Assembly (NCBI GenBank): GCA_018064525.1
Contig: JAGHVB010000010.1
Span: 104,684 to 137,551 of the forward strand
DNA from: Candidatus Treponema merdequi
Lineage (GTDB): Bacteria; Spirochaetota; Spirochaetia; Treponematales; Treponemataceae
DNA length: 32,868 nt
Direction of reading: 5' to 3'
The notes under the pieces are model-generated. The model was not told the DNA's origin, searched no databases, and worked only from the letters and a program-made list of their open reading frames with translations. Position numbers and translations under genes: made by a program. Numbering within the stretch: the stretch's first letter is position 1; each line of letters begins with the position of its first letter. Shown piece by piece: positions 23,239-31,016 of the stretch.

Positions 23239-25290
23239 ATGTCATACAGAGTTGGACTTATATTAAAATATCTCGATGAAGACTATCAGGCAACAATTTT
23301 CAAAGGAGCTGCAGAAGAAGCACAAAAGCTCGGGATAGAAATCATCTGCATACAGGGAGATGTATTTGACGGTTCTCCTTCTTCGGAATCAAACTGTTCA
23401 TTTGTAACTTCATGGTCTGAACTCGAATTGGATGGAATAATTTTTCTGTCCGGGATTCTCTTAAACAATGCTTCGTATGACGTTTCACAAAAACTAAAGA
23501 AAGTTTTTAAAAATATTCCACTTGTTTCAATCGGAACTGTTCTTGACGATTTTCCATCAGTTATCTGCGAATCAAAAGATTCTATTGAAAAACTGCTTGA
23601 CCATTTAATACAGCACCATAATTACAGAAATTTTCTTTATCTGGGAGGTCCTGTATACAACGAAGATAACAACAGCCGCCAAAAAATAATTTCTGACTAC
23701 ATCAGCTTACAGAATAAAAAATCAAAGAATCAATTTTCACTTGAAATACAAAACGGATTTCTTTTCAGTGAATCCGATGGTCTTCGTCTGATTGAAGAAT
23801 ATTGCAACGAAAATCCTGTCAGAAAAATTGATGCCATTCTCGCAGGAAGTGATGATATGGCTTCTGGAATTTCAAAATATCTAAGATCTATCGCACCGGA
23901 TTCATACAGAAATTGTCCTATAACAGGTTTTGACAATATTCCACTTGCACAGACACAGCAGCTTTCATTAACAACAATTGACCAGCCGACTGAACAGATG
24001 GGAGCAAAAGCCGTTGATACAATTTTTGATATTCTACTTAATAAAAAAACAGAAAAACTTATAAAAGTCTCTGCCAGAACAATCATAAGAAATTCATGCG
24101 GTTGTTCTGAATTTCATAAACATTTTTCCGATGAAGAATCTCTAAACCCGCTTCAGCGCGAACAGTTTATGAGAGATGTTGCTTACTTTGGTCAGGAAAT
24201 TGCCTGCGCTTCTGATTTTGAAAAAATAAAAAATCCGTTAAAAGAACTGCTGACAAATGTTGCCTGCAAAGATTTTTCATTAATTCTTTTTCCAGAACCT
24301 GTTGAATACATTTTTGACAAAGGCTTTTTAACAGTTCAGATAAATAATTTTACAATTAATGAAACTAAAAATAATGATTCCAGTCATAAACTTCAGAATA
24401 CAAAAGACATTTTTTCTGAAATATTTAAAACAAAAGCTGATCCGAAAACTCCGAGATGTATCTACCAGCTCCGTGTAGGAGAACGAAGACTCGGCTTTAT
24501 TGTATATTCAGCAAATCTTAACGCACCGATAAACATGAGTATTGCCGGAATGTTTTTATCTCATGCAATTAACCGAATATACGAATTTAACCAGGAAACA
24601 CTAAAAAGACGAATTGCCGAAGAAGAAGTTTTAAAAATAAGTGACCTTGAAAGATTAAGATTCAGTCTTGATCTTCACGATGATATATGTCAGAGACTTG
24701 CCGCAATGACAATGATCTGCAAAAAAGATTCTGATAAAAACACAACCATGAAAACTTTATTCAATATGGCAAATGAAACTCTTTTACGGACAAGACAATA
24801 TGCCCATGAATCTTTCCCGGTAGAACTGGACTTTTCTGATTTAACGCAAGCTCTTGAAGACCTTTGTGAAGAACTGCAGACAGATGACTGCAGAATTTCA
24901 TTCAACAAAACAGGAAATATATTTTCACTCACTTCGGAACAGAAAATCAATTTATTCCGCATCTCACAGGAAGCAATTCAAAACAGCATAAAACATGCGG
25001 ATGCAAAAAATATTTCTGTTAAATTGATTTATTCTGACATTGAATTAAATCTTATTATTACAGATGATGGAGAAGGATTTAATTCCACTGAAATTTCACA
25101 AAAAACAAACACTCAAAAGCGGAGACCAAAGGGTCTTGGTCTTCGTTCAATGCAATACAGAACAAATCAAATCGGGGGAACATTTAAAATTATTTCACAA
25201 AGTGGTAAAGGTACTTCAATTCAGGTAACAATTCCTCAAAACATTGAACAGAACATTTTTATCAATACCATTAAACAGGATAAAAAATGA
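23239..25290 (+). CDS. Soluble sensor histidine kinase with LacI-type ligand-binding domain
   Basis: A 683-residue protein with no signal peptide or TM helix. Residues 1-285 resemble the LacI/periplasmic-binding-protein core (VGLILKYLDEDYQATIFKG, DAILAGSDDMASGISKYL, ITGFDNIPLAQ, LTTIDQP) but lack the LacI DNA-binding headpiece. A CGC cluster (287-289) ends this part. A linker of about 290-455, perhaps GAF-like, follows. Then comes a HisKA_3 dimerisation segment with phospho-acceptor His480 (LDLHDD), and an HATPase domain with N-box Asn582, DDGEGF at 609-614 and GLGL at 632-635. This is the NarX/DesK class. It probably reads an intracellular sugar or related ligand and phosphorylates the response regulator, whose gene overlaps it by 4 bp. 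Confidence 0.9.
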   Translation: MSYRVGLILKYLDEDYQATIFKGAAEEAQKLGIEIICIQGDVFDGSPSSESNCSFVTSWSELELDGIIFLSGILLNNASYDVSQKLKKVFKNIPLVSIGTVLDDFPSVICESKDSIEKLLDHLIQHHNYRNFLYLGGPVYNEDNNSRQKIISDYISLQNKKSKNQFSLEIQNGFLFSESDGLRLIEEYCNENPVRKIDAILAGSDDMASGISKYLRSIAPDSYRNCPITGFDNIPLAQTQQLSLTTIDQPTEQMGAKAVDTIFDILLNKKTEKLIKVSARTIIRNSCGCSEFHKHFSDEESLNPLQREQFMRDVAYFGQEIACASDFEKIKNPLKELLTNVACKDFSLILFPEPVEYIFDKGFLTVQINNFTINETKNNDSSHKLQNTKDIFSEIFKTKADPKTPRCIYQLRVGERRLGFIVYSANLNAPINMSIAGMFLSHAINRIYEFNQETLKRRIAEEEVLKISDLERLRFSLDLHDDICQRLAAMTMICKKDSDKNTTMKTLFNMANETLLRTRQYAHESFPVELDFSDLTQALEDLCEELQTDDCRISFNKTGNIFSLTSEQKINLFRISQEAIQNSIKHADAKNISVKLIYSDIELNLIITDDGEGFNSTEISQKTNTQKRRPKGLGLRSMQYRTNQIGGTFKIISQSGKGTSIQVTIPQNIEQNIFINTIKQDKK

Positions 25291-25934
25291 AAAGAAAAAT
25301 AGTAATAATTGATGATCATAGTGTTTTCATACAGGGACTTTCGGTACTAATCGAAAGTGACAGCAGTCTTCAGGTAACAGGCTCTGCAACAAATTATGAA
25401 AACGGAATAAAACTCATTCAGGAAAAAAATCCTGATCTTGCAATTGTCGACCTTAATCTTGGAGACAGAGATGGGCTTGATTTAATAAAAGAAATTAATA
25501 CAGAATTTCCAAAAACAAAAATTCTTGTCTTATCAATGATGCAGGAAAGATTTTATTCAGAACGTTCTTTGCAGGCAGGGGCAAAAGGTTATGTTATGAA
25601 AGCAGAAGCCGCTGACACAGTAATCAGTGCAATAAAATCCGTTCTGAATGGAAAAGTCTGGTTAAGTCCTGCAGAACAGAACAGATACATCGACAATCAT
25701 TTTCAGGAACCCCAGGCCGGAACAAGTAATCCGATAGATACTCTTTCAGACAGACAGCTTCAGGTTCTTCGACTTCTGGGACAGGGAAACGGAACTATTG
25801 AAATTGCAAAGCTTTTAAACATAAGCAGTAAAACGGTTGATGCACATAAAGAACAGCTTAAGAAGAAATTAAACTGTAAAAACTCACAGGAACTTCTGCG
25901 TCTTGCAATTTCACAATATCATTCAACAAGATAA
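25287..25934 (+). CDS. NarL/LuxR-family response regulator
   Basis: A 215-residue two-component regulator. The receiver domain (1-120) has acidic residues Asp9 and Asp10, phospho-acceptor Asp55 (AIVDLNLGD), Ser83 and Lys105. The C-terminal LuxR-type helix-turn-helix (about 148-210) reads LSDRQLQVLRLLGQGNGTIEIAKLLNISSKTVDAHKEQLKKKL. Its start overlaps the kinase stop (ATGA), so the pair is coupled and almost certainly cognate. Likely targets include its own promoter region or the divergent deacetylase genes, where a TACCTA-N8-TAGGTA palindrome lies. Its stop codon directly abuts the stop of the convergent cyclase-like gene. Confidence 0.94.
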   Translation: MKRKIVIIDDHSVFIQGLSVLIESDSSLQVTGSATNYENGIKLIQEKNPDLAIVDLNLGDRDGLDLIKEINTEFPKTKILVLSMMQERFYSERSLQAGAKGYVMKAEAADTVISAIKSVLNGKVWLSPAEQNRYIDNHFQEPQAGTSNPIDTLSDRQLQVLRLLGQGNGTIEIAKLLNISSKTVDAHKEQLKKKLNCKNSQELLRLAISQYHSTR

Positions 25935-28181
25935 TTATTTTTTTAATTTCTCAACAGAATACAGGCTGACAGAGTCTTTCTGTTCAGTAACTGCAAAACC
26001 AGAAACTTTTTCTGCTTCCACAGCATCACTGACAAGAAGATATGTATCTTCTGAAATAATTATTTCATTATCAGATTCAGAAGCATAATTCTTTATTTCT
26101 TCTGCAACAGAAACAGTACCGCCTACACATACATATTCATTAAGATTTTCAGTATCAATCTGTCCTGAAACGACAGTTCCTGAATGAAGGCCAAACGCAA
26201 CATTTAATCCCGGTTTAGAATAAGAACCTCTGTCCGAATTATAATCAATCAACGCATACTTCATTCGGAAAATACCTCTTACTGCATTTAACGCGTCACT
26301 CTTTGGAGTTTCATCAGAACCAGGCAGTCCCCATATTGCAGATATTTTACTTCCTGAGACATTAAATATGTGACCTTTACATACCTTTATGCATTTTTCC
26401 ATTTCAGATACATATTCATTAAGAAGATTTAATGTTTCAGAAGCAGAAAGTCCTCTTGTCAGCATATTAAAGTTTTTAATTTCAAAAACCAGAACTGTAG
26501 ATATTTTTGTTTCACCTTTCTGATTTAAGAATATATTTCCGCATTTTTCTGTTTTATCAGGATAAATTGAATTTTCAGAAACTTCTTTTCCTGAATATTC
26601 ATTATTAAGATGTTCACAAAAAACATTAAATTCATTTGCAAGTGCACCGATTTCATCACGTCGGGATGTTTTCAAATCAAAATAAAAATTCTTTTTTACA
26701 GCTCTTTCCAGAGCAGCACGAATTCTGTTAATCAATTTTACAATCGATTTAGAAAAAAGAGTAACAATTATCAATATCAGAATCAGGACAAATGCAGTAC
26801 AGTATGCAATTTTTATCAGAATTGAAACATAATACTTTTCATAATCCGTAAGTTTTTTGTATGCAGCAATACCGGCAGAATAATTTTTCAAACTGCTGAT
26901 CTGAGCAACATATTTTTCATTTTTATATTCAAAATATTTTTTATATGATTTTAACGGATTGTTTATAAAATCATTTACAATATTTAATTCACAGATATTC
27001 TGACAATTCATTACTGTATTAAAATCAGTTCCTGAAATTGCAAAACCTTTATCATCTATTATGAATGCAGAAAAAGAACGTGCTGTATCACAAATATTGT
27101 TCAACACAGAAGTTGAAAACAGTACAGCCATTACTTCATATAAATTTGTTTCAGAATTAAGAACAGGAATTAAAACAACGGCACTTCTCATTTTTACAAT
27201 ATGACTTGTATTTTTAATTATTGTCTTTCCGTTTTTAACTTCCTTGATTTCATTTCCAAAATACGAAAGCACATCACCAAGAAGTTCCTCTTTAATTCCA
27301 TTTGATGAAACAAAATTTTCATTTATAATCTGAATGCCATTCGGTAAACTGATAAATCCAATTTCAGAATTACAGTTAAAGAATGAATTTATGATTTTAC
27401 CTTTATCTTTTGATTTTTTATAAAGTTCACAGAATAGAAAAGAACTTTCAGTTACCGATTTAATTTTTTTATCAGTCAGTTCTGATGCAGTTCTATTGAA
27501 ATTTTCAATATCTTTATTAACAGAAGAATAAACATCCTTACAGATAAAATAAGTCATAATGCCAACTATCAGAAGCAATGACAGAATTACAGAAAAAACA
27601 AAAAACGCATTTATTTTTTTTACAAGCGAACCTTTTGTTTTTACTTTGTTTTTCAATTTTTTATCTTTTGGAACAATATCTTTTTCCTTTACGGCATTTT
27701 TCTGTGTTAAATCAAACTCAGGAAGCAGATATCCTCTTTTTTTCTGGCATTTTACAAAATTACCATAATCCAATAATAAATCTTCACGTTCTTCAGAAAC
27801 ACGTTCTTCAAGTTCATTTATGACATTTGCAGTATAACGTTTCAATGGAATTTCTGTGTTTCCGTTCTGCATTATTACTTCAATGATACATTCATTACCT
27901 TCAAATTTTGTGTTTATGAACAAATCACACTTTTCTTTGGAATCATCATTCTGATTCTGTTTTACCTGTTTGAAAAATTCTTCTTTAACAGAAATCTGTC
28001 CGATTTTATAAATTTTTTCAACTTTATTTTCTGCCTGCATTTTGCAGATGTAAATTGGAATTTCTTTATTAAAAAAATCACTTTTATAGACTTTTACACA
28101 TTTTACTGCATTTCCATCACTATCGATCAATGGAACAAAGTTTTTATTCTGCAATCTGATTCCAATAATAGGTAAAATCAT
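25935..28181 (-). CDS. Membrane-bound degenerate class III cyclase homologue (probable pseudoenzyme)
   Basis: A 748-residue protein: an N-terminal cytoplasmic region of unknown type (1-185), TM1 about 189-213, an extracytoplasmic sensor-like region to about 450, TM2 about 452-476, HAMP about 477-530, and a cyclase-like domain about 555-745. The cyclase fold is recognisable (VLVFEIKNF, HIFNVSGSKISAIWG, FGLHSGTVVSGQI), but active-site positions are lost. The metal-binding Asp residues are Glu567 and Ser611, the adenine-selecting Lys is Asn607 and its partner Val684, and the catalytic Asn and Arg are Ser691 and Glu695. Cyclase activity is therefore unlikely; a regulatory or nucleotide-sensing role is my inference. 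GGAG lies 6 nt before the ATG. It is convergent with the response regulator and downstream of an NSS symporter terminator. Confidence 0.85.
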   Translation of the reverse strand: MILPIIGIRLQNKNFVPLIDSDGNAVKCVKVYKSDFFNKEIPIYICKMQAENKVEKIYKIGQISVKEEFFKQVKQNQNDDSKEKCDLFINTKFEGNECIIEVIMQNGNTEIPLKRYTANVINELEERVSEEREDLLLDYGNFVKCQKKRGYLLPEFDLTQKNAVKEKDIVPKDKKLKNKVKTKGSLVKKINAFFVFSVILSLLLIVGIMTYFICKDVYSSVNKDIENFNRTASELTDKKIKSVTESSFLFCELYKKSKDKGKIINSFFNCNSEIGFISLPNGIQIINENFVSSNGIKEELLGDVLSYFGNEIKEVKNGKTIIKNTSHIVKMRSAVVLIPVLNSETNLYEVMAVLFSTSVLNNICDTARSFSAFIIDDKGFAISGTDFNTVMNCQNICELNIVNDFINNPLKSYKKYFEYKNEKYVAQISSLKNYSAGIAAYKKLTDYEKYYVSILIKIAYCTAFVLILILIIVTLFSKSIVKLINRIRAALERAVKKNFYFDLKTSRRDEIGALANEFNVFCEHLNNEYSGKEVSENSIYPDKTEKCGNIFLNQKGETKISTVLVFEIKNFNMLTRGLSASETLNLLNEYVSEMEKCIKVCKGHIFNVSGSKISAIWGLPGSDETPKSDALNAVRGIFRMKYALIDYNSDRGSYSKPGLNVAFGLHSGTVVSGQIDTENLNEYVCVGGTVSVAEEIKNYASESDNEIIISEDTYLLVSDAVEAEKVSGFAVTEQKDSVSLYSVEKLKK

Positions 28182-28260
28182 ATTAACTCCAAAAAAAATG
28201 AAAAATCCCTATCTAAAATTTTCGGCATTTATTTCGATTTACTTGAATTATAGTTACTGA

Positions 28261-28311
28261 ACAAAAAACACCTGCAAAACTGAACTTAATTCATTCAATT
28301 TTGCAGGTGTT
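28261..28311 (-). terminator. Rho-independent terminator after the NSS symporter
   Basis: Arms 28267-28284 and 28294-28311 are 18-bp inverted copies with one mismatch (AACACCTGCAAAA core). On the minus strand the stem runs into six T (28268-28263). It lies 49 nt beyond the symporter stop. Confidence 0.9.
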
Positions 28312-28359
28312 ATTCAAAGTTAAACTTTAAAACTGTTTGATAATTAAAAAGCTGTCATT

Positions 28360-29862
28360 TTATTTTTTCAAGACATTATGTTTTACAAATCTTGAAGCAA
28401 CTATAATTACACAAACAATTACAGCTACAATTGCCAATACGATTGGAGCTTTTTTAATTCCAAACATGTCAATGTAACCTGCAATAAATACAACAAGAAT
28501 AATGAGAGGTGCAATCCATTTTAAATAAAATTTTACAAATGGATTATTCGGGAATTTAATTCCAACACCAACATCAGCTTCTTCAATAAATTTATCCCAG
28601 CCCCAGCCGCTTTTCCATATACAGAACAAAAGGAAAATCAATGATCCGATAGGAAGAAGGTTCTGACTTACGATAAAGTCTTCAAGTCCGTCGATTGAAG
28701 ATCCTGCTCCGAGTGGCTGAATATGAGACCAGATGTTCATTCCAAGAGCAGCAGGAGTTGCAAGAATAAGCATTGCAATGAAGTTGATTGAAACAGATTT
28801 TCCACGGCTCCATCCAAGTTTATCCATCGGGAATGCAACAATATTTTCAAATACTGCAATTACAGTTGAAAGAGCTGCAAATGACATAAAGAGGAAGAAG
28901 AATGAACCGACAATGCGTCCGGCCACTGGTCCCATGTTGTTGAATACGTTTGGCAATGAAACGAATGCAAGTCCAGGACCTGCACCTGTATCAACACCGA
29001 ATGCCATACAAGCAGGGAAGATGATCAATCCAGAACAGAGAGCAACAAATGTATCAAGTCCGATTACACGAACTGCTTCACCTGTCAAAGAATGTGACTT
29101 ATCAATGTATGATCCAAAGATTTCCATTGAACCGATACCAAGTGACAATGTAAAGAATGCCTGTCCCATGGCAGCATAAATTGTATCCCAGAGACCATGA
29201 CCGCCAGCACCATTACCAGCTACAAGAGCCTTGAAATCAGGTTTAAGATAGAATGCATATCCTGCAGCACCACCTTTAATTGTAGCTACATAAATTGCAA
29301 GTCCAACCATGATAACCAAAAGAGCACTCATCATAATCTTTGTAATTCTTTCAACACCCTTCTGAAGGCCGATTGCGCAGGTTCCAAAACCAAGAACAAT
29401 TACAATTACCATCCACATTAAAAGACTTACAGGATTAGAAACAGTTGCTCCAAAGCAGCCGCCAATCTGTTCTGGTGTCATTCCGACAAATTTTCCTGAA
29501 GCCATTTCAAAGAAATATTTCAAGAACCATCCGGTAATAACAGTATAGAACATCATCAAAAGATAATTTCCAGCAACAGCAAAACCGCTGTACCAGTGCC
29601 ATTTCTTTCCGGCAGGTTCCAATTCTCTAAACGCAGCAGACATACTTTTTTTCGAAGCGCGTCCGACAGCAAATTCACATACCATAACTGGTAAACCAAG
29701 AATTACAAGGAAAACTAAATAAATTAATACAAATGCTGCTCCACCATATTTTCCTGTAATTACAGGGAAACGCCATACATTTCCCAATCCGATTGCACAA
29801 CCAGCAGACAAAAGCAGGAATCCAAGACGGCTTCCCAAACTTTCACGATTCTGATTTTCCAT
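28360..29862 (-). CDS. Sodium:neurotransmitter symporter (NSS) family transporter
   Basis: A 500-residue multi-spanning membrane protein with the NSS signature GLGNVWRFP at 25-33 in TM1 and a preceding small-residue stretch SAGCAIG. About 11-12 hydrophobic helices follow. Bacterial members (LeuT, TnaT, MhsT) take up amino acids with sodium, so an amino acid is the likely substrate; which one cannot be read from sequence. AGGAG precedes the ATG by about 8 nt. It is a single gene, divergent from pyrE and closed by a strong terminator, with no enzyme gene next to it to hint at the substrate. Confidence 0.94.
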   Translation of the reverse strand: MENQNRESLGSRLGFLLLSAGCAIGLGNVWRFPVITGKYGGAAFVLIYLVFLVILGLPVMVCEFAVGRASKKSMSAAFRELEPAGKKWHWYSGFAVAGNYLLMMFYTVITGWFLKYFFEMASGKFVGMTPEQIGGCFGATVSNPVSLLMWMVIVIVLGFGTCAIGLQKGVERITKIMMSALLVIMVGLAIYVATIKGGAAGYAFYLKPDFKALVAGNGAGGHGLWDTIYAAMGQAFFTLSLGIGSMEIFGSYIDKSHSLTGEAVRVIGLDTFVALCSGLIIFPACMAFGVDTGAGPGLAFVSLPNVFNNMGPVAGRIVGSFFFLFMSFAALSTVIAVFENIVAFPMDKLGWSRGKSVSINFIAMLILATPAALGMNIWSHIQPLGAGSSIDGLEDFIVSQNLLPIGSLIFLLFCIWKSGWGWDKFIEEADVGVGIKFPNNPFVKFYLKWIAPLIILVVFIAGYIDMFGIKKAPIVLAIVAVIVCVIIVASRFVKHNVLKK

Positions 29863-29940
29863 TTTTAACTCCTAGTTGAAAATTAGCAAGTTTGTTTTTA
29901 TTTACAGTTATTTTACACAGTAGAAAAAAACTTGTCAAAC

Positions 29941-29949
29941 TGTTAAACT
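29941..29949 (+). promoter_or_regulatory. -10-like box immediately before pyrE, predicted leaderless
   Basis: TGTTAAACT contains a TGn extension and a 4-of-6 match to TATAAT, 7 nt before the ATG at 29957. No Shine-Dalgarno lies between. The spacing matches the two clearer cases in this window; the box itself is weaker and no good -35 is seen. Confidence 0.4.
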
Positions 29950-29956
29950 TGATTTT

Positions 29957-30643
29957 ATGGAACAATACAAGAAAGATTTTATCGATTTTATGGTACAGAG
30001 CAATGCTCTTAAATTCGGAAGTTTTACACTCAAAAGTGGAAGACAGTCTCCATTTTTTATGAATGCCGGTGCGTATGTGACAGGAAAACAGCTTGAGATG
30101 CTTGGAATTTTCTATGCACATGCAATCCATGATAATTTTGGAGATGATTTTGACGTTCTTTTCGGACCTGCATATAAAGGAATTCCTCTAAGCGTTGCAA
30201 CATGCATCGCATATTCAAAACTCTTTGGTAAAGAACTTAAATACTGCGCAGACAGAAAAGAAGAAAAAGATCACGGTGCTGATAAAGGCGGTCTTTTGGG
30301 ATACAGCATCAAAGATGGTGACAGAGTTGTAATCATCGAAGATGTAACAACATCCGGAAAATCAATCGAAGAAACATATCCAAAAATCAAAGCCCAGGAA
30401 ACAGTTCCAGGATCCGTTAAAATTATCGGTGAAATTGTTTCACTCAACCGTCTTGAAAGAGCTTCTGATTCAGAAAAATCTGCACTTGATACAATAACAG
30501 AAAAATACGGATTTCCTGCACGTGCAATCGTCTCAATGAAAGATGTAATCGAATATCTTTACAAAGAAGACGGAACAGGACTTATTACAAACGAAATCAA
30601 AAAAGAAATGGATGCTTACTACGAAAAGTGGGGAGCAAAATAA
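29957..30643 (+). CDS. pyrE: Orotate phosphoribosyltransferase
   Basis: It converts orotate and PRPP to orotidine 5'-monophosphate in de novo pyrimidine synthesis. It has 228 residues. Early segments FGSFTLKSGRQSPFF (20-34) and the flexible loop ADRKEEKDHGADKGG (98-112, with Lys and His residues) match the family. The PRPP-binding motif VVIIEDVTTSGKS spans 124-136. The ATG at 29957 has no Shine-Dalgarno, and a -10-like box lies 7 nt upstream. It stands alone, away from other pyr genes, convergent with the acyl-CoA synthetase locus and separated from it by a bidirectional terminator. Confidence 0.95.
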   Translation: MEQYKKDFIDFMVQSNALKFGSFTLKSGRQSPFFMNAGAYVTGKQLEMLGIFYAHAIHDNFGDDFDVLFGPAYKGIPLSVATCIAYSKLFGKELKYCADRKEEKDHGADKGGLLGYSIKDGDRVVIIEDVTTSGKSIEETYPKIKAQETVPGSVKIIGEIVSLNRLERASDSEKSALDTITEKYGFPARAIVSMKDVIEYLYKEDGTGLITNEIKKEMDAYYEKWGAK

Positions 30644-30679
30644 TTTCTATACAAACCTGACATCACTCAAAATATTCGC

Positions 30680-30727
30680 TCAGAAAAAAAAAAGACGGTC
30701 TCGCGAGAAACCGTCTTTCTTTTTTTA
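30680..30727. terminator. Bidirectional terminator between pyrE and the acyl-CoA synthetase locus
   Basis: AAAGACGGT and ACCGTCTTT arms with an inner CTC-GC-GAG pair form a stem with a small bulge (about 30691-30718). It is preceded by a run of A and followed by a T-rich run, so each strand has a T-tract after the stem. It serves two convergent genes. Confidence 0.88.
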
Positions 30728-30740
30728 AGAAATAATTAAC

Positions 30741-31016
30741 TTATTTCTTTGCAGCTGGTTTTTTAGCAGGTGCTTTTTTTGCAGCTGGTTTTTTAGCTGC
30801 TGTTTTTTTTGCAGGTGCTTTTTTAGCTACTGCTTTTTTTGCAGGTGCTTTTTTAGCTACTGCTTTTTTAGCTGCTGGTTTTTTTGCAGCTGGTTTTTTA
30901 GCTGCTGGTTTCTTTGCAGCTGGTTTTTTAGCTGCTGGTTTTTTTGCAGCTGGTTTTTTAGCTGCTGGTTTCTTTGCAGCTGGTTTTTTAGCTGCTGGCT
31001 TTTTAGTTTCTGCCAT
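30741..31016 (-). CDS. Histone H1-like protein from an internal in-frame start (nested)
   Basis: Internal ATG at 31016 opens [16 protein letters not shown] and runs 91 residues to the shared stop. AAAGGGGG lies 5 nt before it, a good Shine-Dalgarno allowing one G-U pair, in what would otherwise be coding sequence. The product is almost only Lys, Ala, Pro and Val, extremely basic, without an ordered domain. It resembles the C-terminal tail of eukaryotic H1 and the Hc1- and AlgP-like proteins of bacteria, which bind and compact DNA. I infer that it is an independent nucleoid protein, made from the acyl-CoA synthetase mRNA or from an unseen internal promoter. Whether the long fusion, the short form or both exist is open. 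Confidence 0.7.
   Translation of the reverse strand: MAETKKPAAKKPAAKKPAAKKPAAKKPAAKKPAAKKPAAKKPAAKKPAAKKAVAKKAPAKKAVAKKAPAKKTAAKKPAAKKAPAKKPAAKK

Noticed and set aside
25926-25945. Terminator between the response regulator and the convergent cyclase homologue
   Set aside because: The two stop codons abut and I see only an A/T-rich run with no stem.
30741-31010. CRISPR-like or low-complexity noncoding repeat
   Set aside because: The units are contiguous without spacers, keep reading frame, and encode a coherent KPAAK-repeat protein.
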